Part shown: one piece after another, positions 25,989 to 34,697 of the stretch
Numbering within the stretch: position 1 is the first letter of the stretch
Layout of the letters: every line of letters begins with the position of its first letter
Translations under genes and position numbers: made by a program
Notes under the pieces: model-generated
Told to the model about the DNA's origin: nothing
What the model saw: only the letters and a program-made list of their open reading frames with translations
Databases searched by the model: none
Source: an uncultured Pseudacidovorax sp.
GTDB taxonomy: Bacteria; Pseudomonadota; Gammaproteobacteria; Burkholderiales; Burkholderiaceae_C
Length of the DNA: 64,000 nucleotides
Direction of reading: 5' to 3'
NCBI RefSeq assembly: GCF_913773995.1
Contig: NZ_CAJYES010000076.1
Span: 1 to 64,000, forward strand

Positions 25989-26714
25989 ATGCACACCACC
26001 GCCCTCGTCCTTTTCTCCGGCGGGCAGGATTCCACCACCTGCCTGGCCCATGCCCTGAACCGCTACGAGCGTGTGGAGACGCTGGGCTTCGACTACGGCC
26101 AGCGCCACCGCATCGAGCTGGAGGCCCGCACCCATGTGCTGGCCCGGCTGCGGCGGCGCTTTCCGGGCTGGTCTCGGCGCCTGGGCGAGGACCATCTGCT
26201 CAAGCTCGACGTGCTCGGCCAGATCGGCGGCTCCTCGCTCACCGAGGACATCGCCTTCGCCATGCAGGCCAACGGCCTGCCCAACACCTTCGTGCCCGGG
26301 CGCAACCTGCTCTTCCTGACGCTGGCCGGCGCACTGGCCTACCGCCGCGGGCTGCAGGTGATCGTCACTGGCGTGTGCGAGACCGACTACTCCGGCTACC
26401 CCGACTGCCGCGACGACACCATGAAGGCCATGCAGCTGGCGCTGTCGCTGGGGCTGGACCAGCGCCTGCTGATCGAGACCCCGCTGATGTGGATCGACAA
26501 GGCCCAGACCTGGCAACTGGCCGAATCGCTCGGCGGCCAGGGCCTGGTGGACCTGATCGTGGAAGACACCCACACCTGCTACGAAGGTGATCGCACGCAC
26601 CGCCACGACTGGGGCTGGGGCTGCGGCCACTGCCCCGCCTGCCAGCTGCGGGCGCAGGGCTGGGCGGGCTACATCGAGGGCGACGTCGGCAGCGGCGCGT
26701 CCTCCACCGCATAG
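25989..26714 (+). CDS. queC: 7-cyano-7-deazaguanine synthase QueC
   Basis: QueC converts 7-carboxy-7-deazaguanine to preQ0 using ATP and ammonia, in queuosine biosynthesis. The 241 residues contain the PP-loop SGGQDSTT (10-17), [21 protein letters not shown], and the zinc-binding cysteines in HTCYEGDR and [10 protein letters not shown]. The gene lies alone, 18 bp after vapC, with no queD, queE or queF nearby. Its last 46 bp overlap the 3' end of the convergent ABC transporter gene, which follows the zinc site and leaves a divergent tail ([12 protein letters not shown]). Confidence 0.95.
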   Translation: MHTTALVLFSGGQDSTTCLAHALNRYERVETLGFDYGQRHRIELEARTHVLARLRRRFPGWSRRLGEDHLLKLDVLGQIGGSSLTEDIAFAMQANGLPNTFVPGRNLLFLTLAGALAYRRGLQVIVTGVCETDYSGYPDCRDDTMKAMQLALSLGLDQRLLIETPLMWIDKAQTWQLAESLGGQGLVDLIVEDTHTCYEGDRTHRHDWGWGCGHCPACQLRAQGWAGYIEGDVGSGASSTA

Positions 26715-28459
26715 GCGGCCTCGCCGTCGCGCCGGGGGCGCAGCGTCCACCGCCGCGCATGGTGCTCCTTGAGCGTGGAGCGGTGGGCGATGGAGACGAT
26801 GGCGCCGTGCGCCTGCTTCACCATGGCCGTGAGCCGCCCGTAGACGGTGGCTTCGGCATCCTCGTCCAGTGCGCTGGTGGCTTCGTCGGCCAGCACCCAG
26901 GCCGGCTTCTTCAGCAGCACGCGGGCGATGGCCAGGCGCTGGCGTTCGCCGCCCGAAAGCTTCTGGCTCCAGGCGTCCTCGCGGTCCAGTTGGTCGGCCA
27001 GTTGCGGCAGCAGGGCGTCGACCAGGGCCTGGCGCAGGGCCTCGTCGGCGTAATCCGTCGCCGGGGTGGGATAGGCCAACGCATCACGCAACCGGCCATC
27101 CGGAAAGTAGGGCTGCTGCGGGATGAACATGGTGTCCTTCGGCATCGCCACCGCGCCCTGCGCGTGCGGCCAGATGCCGGCCAGCGTGCGCAACAGGCTG
27201 GACTTGCCGCTGCCCGATGGGCCGTGCACCAGCACCGTGTCGCCGGGCGCCACGCGCAGGTCGGCTCCGCGCAGCAGGGCCTGGCCGCCGGGCAGGCCCA
27301 CGGTCAGGCCATGGGCTTCGATGTCGGCCGCCGCGGTGTCGCGCGACAGGGCATCGTTCTCGCGCGACTGGGCCGTGAGGCTGTCCTCGAAGCCGGCCAG
27401 ACGGTCGGTGGTGGCCTTCCAGGCTGCCAGCGACATGTAGTTGTCCACCAGCCAGGACAGCGAGTCCTGCACCCGGCCGAAGGCCGAGTTGATCTGCATG
27501 AGCTGGCCGAGCTGGATGGCGCCGCTGAAGTAGCGCGGCGCCGCCACGATCAGCGGGAAGATGATGGCCGCCTGGCCGAAGAAGCTGCTGAACCAGGTTA
27601 GGCTCTTCTGGTTGCGGATCAGGGCCAGGTAGTTGGCCATCACGTCGGTGAAGCGCAGGTCGAGGTGGCGGCGCTCGACGCCCTCGCCGCCGTCGAGTGC
27701 GATGGCCTCGCTGTACTCGCGCACGCGGATCATGTGGTGGCGGAAGTTGGCCTCCAGCATCTGCTGCTGGAAATTGAGCTGCACCTGCGGCCTGCCGATC
27801 CAGTGCGCGATGGCGCTGCCCACGGCGCAGTACAGCACCGCCGCCCACACCATGTAGCCGGCGATCTCCCAATGCCCGCCGCCCGGCAGCGGCACCGTGA
27901 GCGAGCCGCTGAGCGTCCAGAGGATGCCTACGAAGCTGAACAGGGTGACCAGCGCGTTGAGGATGCCCATCGACAGCGTCACCGTGTAGGTGGTGAAGAG
28001 GTTCAGGTCTTCCTGGATCCGCTGGTCGGGGTTGTCCGGATGGCTGCCGTTGCCGGTGTAGCGGGCCAGCTCGAGCCGGTAGAAGGCCTTGTGCGCCAGC
28101 CAGCGGCCCATGTAGTGGTCGGTCATCCACACGCGCCAGCGCAGCTGCAGGATCTGCGTGAGGTAGAACTTGTAGACCGCAATCACGATGTAGATCAGCG
28201 CCAGCCAGCTGAAGCGGCCGATCTGCTGCCAGAAGACCGCCTGGTCCTTGTTCTGCAGCGCGTCGTAGAACACGCGGTACCACTCGTTGATCTGCACCAG
28301 CATGTAGACCGCGCCCAGGTTGAGCGCCACGATGGCCGCAAGCAGCCCGCGGGCCTTCCATTTCTGGTCGGAGTTGAAGTAGGGGGTGGTCAGCGACGCG
28401 ATGCGGCGCAGCGTCTGGCCCAGTCCGGGGCGTGGGGGGTGTGTGGGGGCGGTGCTCAT
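26669..28459 (-). CDS. SbmA/YddA-like ABC transporter (permease-ATPase fusion)
   Basis: The 596-residue protein combines an SbmA/BacA-type membrane domain (about 30-330, with [16 protein letters not shown] and [20 protein letters not shown]) with a nucleotide-binding domain. The latter has [40 protein letters not shown] and SIAHRST. Family members import peptides or vitamin precursors (SbmA, BacA) or are uncharacterised, such as YddA. The substrate cannot be read from the sequence. The 3' end overlaps queC on the opposite strand by 46 bp. Confidence 0.88.
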   Translation of the reverse strand: MSTAPTHPPRPGLGQTLRRIASLTTPYFNSDQKWKARGLLAAIVALNLGAVYMLVQINEWYRVFYDALQNKDQAVFWQQIGRFSWLALIYIVIAVYKFYLTQILQLRWRVWMTDHYMGRWLAHKAFYRLELARYTGNGSHPDNPDQRIQEDLNLFTTYTVTLSMGILNALVTLFSFVGILWTLSGSLTVPLPGGGHWEIAGYMVWAAVLYCAVGSAIAHWIGRPQVQLNFQQQMLEANFRHHMIRVREYSEAIALDGGEGVERRHLDLRFTDVMANYLALIRNQKSLTWFSSFFGQAAIIFPLIVAAPRYFSGAIQLGQLMQINSAFGRVQDSLSWLVDNYMSLAAWKATTDRLAGFEDSLTAQSRENDALSRDTAAADIEAHGLTVGLPGGQALLRGADLRVAPGDTVLVHGPSGSGKSSLLRTLAGIWPHAQGAVAMPKDTMFIPQQPYFPDGRLRDALAYPTPATDYADEALRQALVDALLPQLADQLDREDAWSQKLSGGERQRLAIARVLLKKPAWVLADEATSALDEDAEATVYGRLTAMVKQAHGAIVSIAHRSTLKEHHARRWTLRPRRDGEAAYAVEDAPLPTSPSM

Positions 28460-28651
28460 CGTGGATGGAGGCGAAGCAGGGATCGGGCCGCTGGCGCCTT
28501 GAAGGCGCCGACGCGTGCCCGATCCTAGCGACGCGGCCTCGGCCCTGCCTTAAACCGGACTGAAGCGGCTGCGCAGAGGCTTCCCGCGTTGGCGGGCGGG
28601 ACATGCGGCCTGCATTTGGCGGCCGCGGCGCGGCGCCCTAGGATGGGCCGC

Positions 28652-28774
28652 ATGAAGCCCTGTCTTGCACTCCTGGCCGGTCTGGCCTTCCTGCTCGCCG
28701 CCTGTGGCGACAAGCCCAAGCCTGGCGGTCCCGTGCCCAAGGCCGCGGTGGCCTCACCCGCCGCCGTGGCCTGA
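28652..28774 (+). CDS. very small lipoprotein
   Basis: This 40-residue product begins MKPCLALLAGLAFLLAACGD, a clean lipoprotein signal with lipobox LAAC, followed by a short Pro/Lys/Gly tail. The ATG at 28652 has AGGA 8 nt upstream. An in-frame ATG at 28643 is possible. It resembles the many tiny attachment lipoproteins of proteobacteria (LptM-like size class), but I would not assign a function. The next gene begins 4 bp after its stop, so the two are probably co-transcribed. Confidence 0.6.
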   Translation: MKPCLALLAGLAFLLAACGDKPKPGGPVPKAAVASPAAVA

Positions 28775-28778
28775 CCCC

Positions 28779-29207
28779 ATGGCGGCCGACGCCTTCGACC
28801 TGGCGCGTTTCGTCGACGCCCAGGCGCCGGTGTATGCGCAGGTGCGCGCCGAACTGGCGGCGGGTCGCAAACGGACGCACTGGATGTGGTTCGTCTTTCC
28901 CCAGCTCGTCGGTCTGGGCCGCAGCGCGATGGCGCAGCGCTATGCCATCGGCTCGCGCGAGGAGGCCATGGCGTATCTGGCCCATCCCCAACTGGGCGAG
29001 CGCTTTCGTGAATGCAGCGCGCTGGTGCTGTCGGCGCAGGGGCCGGCCATCGGCGACATCCTCAGTGCACCGGACGACCTCAAGTTCCACTCCAGCATGA
29101 CCTTGTTCGATGCTGTGGCCCCGGCCGGCGAGGCCTTGTTCGCGCAGTGCCTGCAGCGTTTCTTTGGCGGCGAGCGCGATGCGGCGACCCTGGCGCGCCT
29201 GGGTTGA
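28779..29207 (+). CDS. DUF1810 family protein
   Basis: The 142-residue protein shows the DUF1810 signature: FDLARFVDAQ at the start, then KRTHWMWFVFPQLVGLGRS, MAQRYAIGSREEAMAYLAHP, and a C-terminal DDLKFHSSMTLFDAV. The family is widespread, small and cytoplasmic. Structures of relatives exist, but I know no settled biochemical role. The start ATG follows the small lipoprotein stop by 4 bp. Confidence 0.85.
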   Translation: MAADAFDLARFVDAQAPVYAQVRAELAAGRKRTHWMWFVFPQLVGLGRSAMAQRYAIGSREEAMAYLAHPQLGERFRECSALVLSAQGPAIGDILSAPDDLKFHSSMTLFDAVAPAGEALFAQCLQRFFGGERDAATLARLG

Positions 29208-29221
29208 GGCGGTCGCCGGGC

Positions 29222-30139
29222 TCAGCCCTGTGGCTCAGCGCGCGGCAGGTTGCTGATGCCGCTGGCCACGTGCCCGGCCGGCACATGCCGGGCGGCCGAG
29301 CGCACATGGCCGGTCTGGTCGTCGAAGAAGAAGTCGGGCTCGAACTCGCGCAGGAAGCCGCCCTTGTCCAGCCCGGCCAGGAACATCGCCTCGTCCACGC
29401 GGATGTTCCAGCTCATCAGCGTCTGGATGGCGCGGCGGTGTGCCGGCGCGCCGCGGGCCGTGACCAGCGCCGTGCGGATGCGCATGCCGGTGCTGGCGGC
29501 CTGCTGCAGCCGGTGCAGCGCCACCAGAAATGGCGCCAGCGGTCCGGCACCCAGCGGCACGGCGGCCTTGTCCGCCTCGTGCGCCTGGAAGGCGGCCAGG
29601 CCCTGCTGCTGGTAGATGCGCTCGGCCTCGTCGGAGAACAGCACCGCGTCGCCGTCGAAGGCGATGCGCACTTCGTCCGGATGCTGGTTGCCGGCCAGCG
29701 CCGATTCCACGCTCACATGCGCCGCGGCAAAGCCCGCGCCCAGCGCCTCGCGCACGTCCTCGGCATTGGCCGAGAGGAACAGGTCGGCCCGCAGCGGCGT
29801 GAGATAGCGGAAGGGCGGTCGGCCCTGGGTGAACACGCCGCGCTCGATGGCGAGCTCCGCCGCCGCGCCGGAGTTGAAGATGCGCATGCCCGAGACCGGG
29901 TCATTGCGCGACAGGATCACCACCTCCACCCGCTGCACGCCATCGGCGTTGAAGCGCAGCAGCTTGCGCACCAGCGAATAGGCGATGCCGGGCTGGGCCG
30001 GCACCTCCAGCCGCTCCAGCTGCAGCCGCATGTAGGCGGCCGGGTCGCCGGCGTCGAACAGGCGGTTCTCTTCCTCGAGGTTGAACAGGGCACGCGAGGA
30101 GATCGCGACCACGAGCTTGTCGTCCAGGGTGACCGGCAT
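29222..30139 (-). CDS. cytosolic 5'-nucleotidase (cN-I-like)
   Basis: This 305-residue protein belongs to the 5'-nucleotidase family related to cytosolic 5'-nucleotidase I. Visible markers are LVVAISSRALFNLEEENRLF, EVVILSRNDPVSGMRIFNS, the haloacid-dehalogenase-type aspartate motif IAFDGDAVLFSDEAE and the C-terminal EPDFFFDDQTGHV. It would hydrolyse nucleoside 5'-monophosphates in the cytoplasm. It is transcribed toward the DUF1810 gene with 14 bp between stops. Confidence 0.85.
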   Translation of the reverse strand: MPVTLDDKLVVAISSRALFNLEEENRLFDAGDPAAYMRLQLERLEVPAQPGIAYSLVRKLLRFNADGVQRVEVVILSRNDPVSGMRIFNSGAAAELAIERGVFTQGRPPFRYLTPLRADLFLSANAEDVREALGAGFAAAHVSVESALAGNQHPDEVRIAFDGDAVLFSDEAERIYQQQGLAAFQAHEADKAAVPLGAGPLAPFLVALHRLQQAASTGMRIRTALVTARGAPAHRRAIQTLMSWNIRVDEAMFLAGLDKGGFLREFEPDFFFDDQTGHVRSAARHVPAGHVASGISNLPRAEPQG

Positions 30140-30253
30140 GGGATTGGAGCGGAGGGCGGGGCGGCGGAGCGGGCATTGTGCGGCAGCGCCCACGGCCATC
30201 CCCAGTGACGCAGGTGACAGCCGCCGGCCCCGCCTTGCGCCACCATCCCGGTC

Positions 30254-31213
30254 ATGAGCCTGCCCACCGCCGACACCCCCTTCGCCACACCGCTGGCCCT
30301 GTCCGGCCCGCTGCGTCAGCCGCGCCAGATGCTGGCCGACCAGACCTACGACGGCCACAAGTCCATCCACGACGACGCCACGGCCGGCAACCTGGGCCTG
30401 CGTGCCGGCCCGATCGAAGGGCCCACGCATTTCAGCCAGTTCGACCCACTGCTGGCGCGCCTCTTCGGCCAGCGGTGGTTCGAGACCGGCTGCATCAGCG
30501 CGCATTACCAGACCATGGTGGTGGAGGGCGAATCGGTGCGCGCCTTCGTCGACCTGCCCGCACCCGGCGCCACCTTCGTGCGCATCCGCGCCGAGAAGGC
30601 CGACGGCACGCCGGTGCTCACCGGCACCGCCTCGGTCGGCGAGCCGGGCCAGCCGCACGAGCTTGAACAGCGCATGGCGAAGCTGCGGCCGGCCACGGGC
30701 CTCGTCATCAACCGCGACCTCCAGGTCGGCCAGCGCGGCGCCGTGCCCGAGACCATCCGCATGGGCTTCGATCAGCACATGGGCGACCACTATCCCTTCA
30801 CGCTGCGTGACAAGCTGGCCGCCATCACCGAGCCCTGCGACTGGTACACGCCCGAGGGCGGCGCCCGCTCGCCGTGGCGGCGGCCCATCATCCCGATGGA
30901 GATGATCAGCGTGCTGCTGGGCAGCACCATCGCCGAGGCGCAGCTGGGTGGGCGCAAGCCCGCCGTGGGCCTGTTCGCGGGCCAGCAGATCCGCCTCATC
31001 CGCGGGCCGCTCTTCGTCGACCAGGACTATGCGCTGGAGCGCGAGATCGTCGCGCTGAGCGAAAGCGCCCGCACCGAGTCCACCTGGGTGCGCACCCGCG
31101 TGTTCGAGCTGCCCAGCCGCACGCTGGTGGCCGAGATGATCCTCAATGGGGCGGTGATGAAGGCCTCGTACCCGCACTACGAACGCGAGGCGCGTGAACT
31201 CCGCCTTACCTGA
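30254..31213 (+). CDS. hotdog-fold (MaoC-like) protein of unknown substrate
   Basis: The 319-residue protein looks like a double hotdog: a first module (about 30-150, with GLRAGPIEGPTHFSQFDPL, then ISAHYQTMVVEGESVRAFV) and a second module near 215-315 (FAGQQIRLIRGPLFVDQDYA). The arrangement is like MaoC/acyl-CoA dehydratase-type proteins, but I see no convincing Asp/His hydratase pair. It lies 52 bp upstream of a crotonase gene on the same strand, which suggests a short acyl-CoA pathway. Substrate unknown. Confidence 0.6.
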   Translation: MSLPTADTPFATPLALSGPLRQPRQMLADQTYDGHKSIHDDATAGNLGLRAGPIEGPTHFSQFDPLLARLFGQRWFETGCISAHYQTMVVEGESVRAFVDLPAPGATFVRIRAEKADGTPVLTGTASVGEPGQPHELEQRMAKLRPATGLVINRDLQVGQRGAVPETIRMGFDQHMGDHYPFTLRDKLAAITEPCDWYTPEGGARSPWRRPIIPMEMISVLLGSTIAEAQLGGRKPAVGLFAGQQIRLIRGPLFVDQDYALEREIVALSESARTESTWVRTRVFELPSRTLVAEMILNGAVMKASYPHYEREARELRLT

Positions 31214-31265
31214 GGGCCCGGCGTTGGCTGCGACCTTCCATTCCACGACAACGACGGAGACTTCC

Positions 31266-32093
31266 ATGACCGCATCCATGATCGACACCGGCACGCCGGA
31301 CCTGCTGGCCCAGATCGACGCCGGTGTGCTGACCCTCACCTTGAACCGTCCGCAGGCGCGCAATGCCATGACGCGGGCCATGAACGAGGCCTTGGCCCGC
31401 GAACTGGCGCGCGCCGAGCTGGACCCCGAGGTCCGCTGCGTAGTGCTGACCGGCGCGGGCGGTGCCTTCTGCGCCGGTGGCGACGTGAAGAACATGGCGG
31501 CCTCGGGCGACGGCACCGTCGGCGCGCTCACCATCGACCAGGCCATCCATCGCCAACGCGTCAACCAGCGCGAGACGGCGGGCCGCCTGTTCAAGATGCC
31601 CAAGCCCACGCTGGCCGTGCTGCCCGGCCCCGCGGCGGGTGCCGGCCTGGCGCTGGCCCTCGCCTGCGACCTGCGCCTGATGGCCAGCAACGCCATCATG
31701 ACGACTGCCTTCGCGCGCGTCGGCTTCTCGGGCGACTACGGCGGCAGCTACTTCATGACCCAGTTGGTGGGCGCCGCCAAGGCGCGCGAGCTGTATCTGC
31801 TGTCCGATCGCGTGTCGGCGGAGGAGGCACTGCGTCTTGGGCTGGCCAACTGGGTCTGCCCGTCCGAGCAACTGGCCGGCCGCGCCCTCGAGATCGCAAC
31901 CCGCCTGGCGAATGGCCCGGCCGTGGCCTACCGCTACATGAAGGAAAACCTCAACCGCGCGATGGCCGGCGAGGTGGACGAATGCCTGGATCTGGAGGCC
32001 ACGCATCACATCCACTGCGGCCAGACCGAGGACCACCGCGAGGCGGCCAAGGCCTTCGTGGAGAAGCGCGAGCCCGTGTTCAAGGGGCGCTGA
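31266..32093 (+). CDS. enoyl-CoA hydratase/isomerase family protein, catalytic Glu pair absent
   Basis: This 275-residue crotonase-fold protein has the family core: LTLTLNRPQARNAMTRAMNE, the oxyanion-hole segment GAGGAFCAGGDVKNM and PGPAAGAGLALALACDL. By hand alignment to the classical hydratase, the two catalytic glutamates (GGGCELAM and QPEILLG) fall on Ala and Phe here. An Asp appears in VGFSGDYGGSYF, as in some isomerases such as PaaG. It is therefore more likely an isomerase or other crotonase than a hydratase. Start at ATG 31266 with GGAG 6 nt upstream. Confidence 0.85.
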   Translation: MTASMIDTGTPDLLAQIDAGVLTLTLNRPQARNAMTRAMNEALARELARAELDPEVRCVVLTGAGGAFCAGGDVKNMAASGDGTVGALTIDQAIHRQRVNQRETAGRLFKMPKPTLAVLPGPAAGAGLALALACDLRLMASNAIMTTAFARVGFSGDYGGSYFMTQLVGAAKARELYLLSDRVSAEEALRLGLANWVCPSEQLAGRALEIATRLANGPAVAYRYMKENLNRAMAGEVDECLDLEATHHIHCGQTEDHREAAKAFVEKREPVFKGR

Positions 32094-32136
32094 GGCCCGC
32101 CCGCGCCTCGCGCCGGCGCTCCGGCGTGCGGCGCAT

Positions 32137-33021
32137 TCAGTCGTGCAGATGGGCGGCGATGACCTCACGCAGCAAGGGCAGAGCGGGCGCCTGCTGCCGC
32201 CGAGCCTGGGTCACGAGCCCGAATCGGGCACCGCCCTCGATCTGTGGCCGTACTGACAACTCGACCAGGTCGGACGCCGCAGCGCGGATCGCCAGGAGCA
32301 CGGCATCGCTGTGACGGGTGAGCTCGACCAGCCGCGTCAGCTCGTTGCAGCGCAGGCGCACGCAGACATCCGGATGCGCCTGAGGTCCATAGGCCGCCAC
32401 CATGCCGCGGCCGACGTGATCACCCAGCGGCGTGGAGGCGATGGGGTACTTCTGCAGATCGTCGAAGCCCAGCACCCGCCGGCGTCGCGTCAGGGGATGA
32501 CCCGGCCGGCACAGGAAGGCGCCACGCATCTGGACCAGCGGCTCGATGCGCAGGTCCGCGTCGGTCGTGAACGAGCGCATCTCGATCACCACGGCATCGA
32601 GCAGCCGGCGGCGCAGTGCCTCGATGAGGCGTTCGTTGTCGCTGTGCAGGATCTCCACCCGTACCTGGGTGTCGGCCTCACTGGCGCGCAGCAGCAGCGG
32701 CGTGCTCAACAAGGCACCGGGGCCGGAGCCCAGTCCCACCCGCAGTGTCGAGGCATGGCCCGCACGAAGCCGCTCGCCGGTCAGCGCCAGTTGCCCCGCG
32801 TCGTGCACCAGTTGTCGGGCCTGCTCCAAAAGCTCGCGGCCGAAGTGCGTGAGTTCGCTGCGGCGGCCCACGCGGTCGAACAGAGGGCCGCCCAGCGTGG
32901 CCTCGAGCGCACGGATGCTGCGGCTGAGGGCCGGCTGGGTCAGATGCAAAGCCTTTGCCGAACGCGTGAAGGAGCCTGTGTCGGCCAGCGAAAGAAAGTG
33001 GCGCAGCTGGACCAGCGTCAT
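32137..33021 (-). CDS. LysR-family transcriptional regulator
   Basis: This 294-residue LysR regulator has an N-terminal winged helix-turn-helix (MTLVQLRHFLSLADTGSFTR, SAKALHLTQPALSRSIRALE) and a two-lobed effector domain. It is divergent from an exported M20 hydrolase with 131 bp between starts, so it probably controls that gene and itself. The intergenic region contains four GCAT-centred repeats (see the entry at 33022-33152). The ligand is unknown. Confidence 0.92.
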   Translation of the reverse strand: MTLVQLRHFLSLADTGSFTRSAKALHLTQPALSRSIRALEATLGGPLFDRVGRRSELTHFGRELLEQARQLVHDAGQLALTGERLRAGHASTLRVGLGSGPGALLSTPLLLRASEADTQVRVEILHSDNERLIEALRRRLLDAVVIEMRSFTTDADLRIEPLVQMRGAFLCRPGHPLTRRRRVLGFDDLQKYPIASTPLGDHVGRGMVAAYGPQAHPDVCVRLRCNELTRLVELTRHSDAVLLAIRAAASDLVELSVRPQIEGGARFGLVTQARRQQAPALPLLREVIAAHLHD

Positions 33022-33152
33022 GGATTCCGGCGCGTGATGGTGCGCGGCTTTGCATGAGTCGAATGCATGCCAGAGCATAGAACAATGCATTGGACGCCTG
33101 ACAGAGCATTGCCTAGATTCCTCGGGTCGCCCACGGACCACTGCGCCACACC
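33022..33152. promoter_or_regulatory. divergent LysR/M20 regulatory region with GCAT repeats
   Basis: Two ATGCAT palindromes (33063-33068 and 33085-33090) lie 22 bp apart. Two copies of CAGAGCAT (33071-33078 and 33102-33109) are interleaved with them. The regular spacing of about two helical turns between the palindromes suggests a regulator-binding array in the position expected for LysR control of both genes. I could not assign -35/-10 boxes. Confidence 0.5.
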
Positions 33153-34487
33153 ATGATTTCGTCGCTCTCGATTCGCCAGCTCTCACTCTCCGTCCTGGCT
33201 GCCTGCGCCATCGCGCCTGTCAGCGCGCAGACCGTTTCGCCCGAGAAGATTCAGCCGCTCGTCAACGGCATGTACGGTCAGCTCGATGCGCTCTACAAGG
33301 ACCTGCATGCCAACCCGGAGTTGGGTTTCCAGGAGGTGCGCACCGCCGGCAAGCTGGCCGCCGAGCTGCGCGCCCTGGGCTTCGAGGTGACCGAGAAGGT
33401 GGGTCGAACCGGGCTGGTGGCGCTGTACCGCAACGGCGCCGGCCCGACGGTGATGGTGCGCACCGAGCTCGACGCCCTGCCGATGGAAGAGAAGACCGGC
33501 CTGCCCTACGCCAGCCGCGCCAAGGCCCAATGGAACGGCCGCGAGACCTTCGTCGCCCACAGCTGCGGGCACGACATCCACATGGCCAGCTGGGTGGGCA
33601 CGGCCCGCACGCTGCTGGCCCTCAAGGACCAGTGGAAGGGCACGCTGATGTTCATCGCCCAGCCTTCCGAAGAGACGGTGAGCGGCGCCAAGGCCATGGT
33701 GGACGACGGCCTGTTCACCCGCTTCCCCAAGCCGGACTTCGCCTTCGCGCTGCACACCAGCCCCTCGCCCTACGGATTCGTCGGCTACCGCGCAGGGCCG
33801 GTCACCTCGGCCTCCGACAGCCTGGAGATCACCTTCAAGGGCCGCGGCGGCCACGGCTCGGCGCCGCACGCCACCCTCGACCCGATCACCATGGGCGCCC
33901 ATTTCGTCAGCGATGTGCAGACGGTGGTCAGCCGCGAAAAGGACCCGGGGGAATTCGGCGTCGTCACCATCGGCGCCTTCCAGGCCGGCACGGCGGGCAA
34001 CATCATCCCGGACACGGCGAAGCTCAGCGGCACCATCCGCAGCTACAAGCCGCAGGTGCGCGAGAAGCTGCTCGATGGCATCCGCCGCACCGCGCTGGCA
34101 TCGGCCGCCATGGCCGGCGCTCCCGAGCCCGAGGTGCGCCTGGGCGCAGACAGCAGCACCGGCGCCGTGGTCAACGACCAGGCGGTAGTCGACCGCACCG
34201 TGGCCGCCCTGCGCAGCCAGTTCGGCGAGGCGCGGGTGGTGCAGGTCATGCCCATCACCGCCAGCGAGGACTTCTCGGTCTTCACCGACGCCGGCATCCC
34301 GTCGATGTTCTTCTTCGTCGGCGTGACCGATCCCAAGGACGTGGCCGAGTCGATGAAGAAGGGCGGCAAGCCACTGCCCTTCAACCATTCGCCCTTCTTC
34401 GCACCGGTACCCGAGCCGTCGATCAAGATCGGCGTGCAGGCGATGACCTCGGCGGTGCTGACGGCGATGAACACGGCCGGGCGTTGA
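33153..34487 (+). CDS. exported M20 amidohydrolase
   Basis: This 444-residue zinc hydrolase of the M20 (HipO/AbgB-like) family has a signal peptide (about 1-25, ending VSAQ), so it acts in the periplasm or outside. Metal-site motifs are SCGHDIHMA and QPSEETVSGA, with FKGRGGHGSAPH in the lid domain and TASEDFSVF near the C-terminus. Members remove acyl groups from amino acids or peptides. An exported form would release amino acids from conjugates outside the cytoplasm. It is divergent from the LysR gene. A cytoplasmic relative is encoded at 55764. Confidence 0.88.
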   Translation: MISSLSIRQLSLSVLAACAIAPVSAQTVSPEKIQPLVNGMYGQLDALYKDLHANPELGFQEVRTAGKLAAELRALGFEVTEKVGRTGLVALYRNGAGPTVMVRTELDALPMEEKTGLPYASRAKAQWNGRETFVAHSCGHDIHMASWVGTARTLLALKDQWKGTLMFIAQPSEETVSGAKAMVDDGLFTRFPKPDFAFALHTSPSPYGFVGYRAGPVTSASDSLEITFKGRGGHGSAPHATLDPITMGAHFVSDVQTVVSREKDPGEFGVVTIGAFQAGTAGNIIPDTAKLSGTIRSYKPQVREKLLDGIRRTALASAAMAGAPEPEVRLGADSSTGAVVNDQAVVDRTVAALRSQFGEARVVQVMPITASEDFSVFTDAGIPSMFFFVGVTDPKDVAESMKKGGKPLPFNHSPFFAPVPEPSIKIGVQAMTSAVLTAMNTAGR

Positions 34488-34531
34488 GCCGCTGTCCTGA
34501 GTCCTCATCACGCACGCCCTGCGCCCTCATC

Positions 34532-34565
34532 CCGTTCGCCCTGAGCCTGTCGTAGGGCTGAACGG
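34532..34565. repeat. REP-like imperfect palindrome
   Basis: The arms CCGTTCGCCCT (34532-34542) and AGGGCTGAACGG (34554-34565) form an imperfect inverted repeat around GAGCCTGTCGT. The sequence matches a repeat seen dispersed in many proteobacterial genomes (CCCTGAGC-TGTCG-AGGG type). It lies 45 bp after the M20 stop and could act as a weak transcript-end hairpin. No T-tract follows. Confidence 0.6.
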
Positions 34566-34633
34566 CGCGCAGGGCCCTTTCCGGCGCGGGTCAAGGCAAT
34601 CCTCCAAAAAAAACTGCGGCATATACGTGGGCT

Positions 34634-34697
34634 ATTCGCCGCAAAAAATGCGGTAAATGACTTGCGCATTCGCCGCGTCCCCTTGTTTAATCGCCGC
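34634..34697. promoter_or_regulatory. CGCCGC repeat array upstream of fic
   Basis: Three near-identical 9-mers precede the fic ATG: ATTCGCCGC at 34634 and 34668, and AATCGCCGC at 34689. There is also an inverted pair, CCGCA-AAAAA-TGCGG (34640-34654). The surrounding DNA is unusually AT-rich for this genome. The pattern suggests an operator, perhaps for the wHTH-like C-terminus of the Fic protein itself. Confidence 0.45.
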
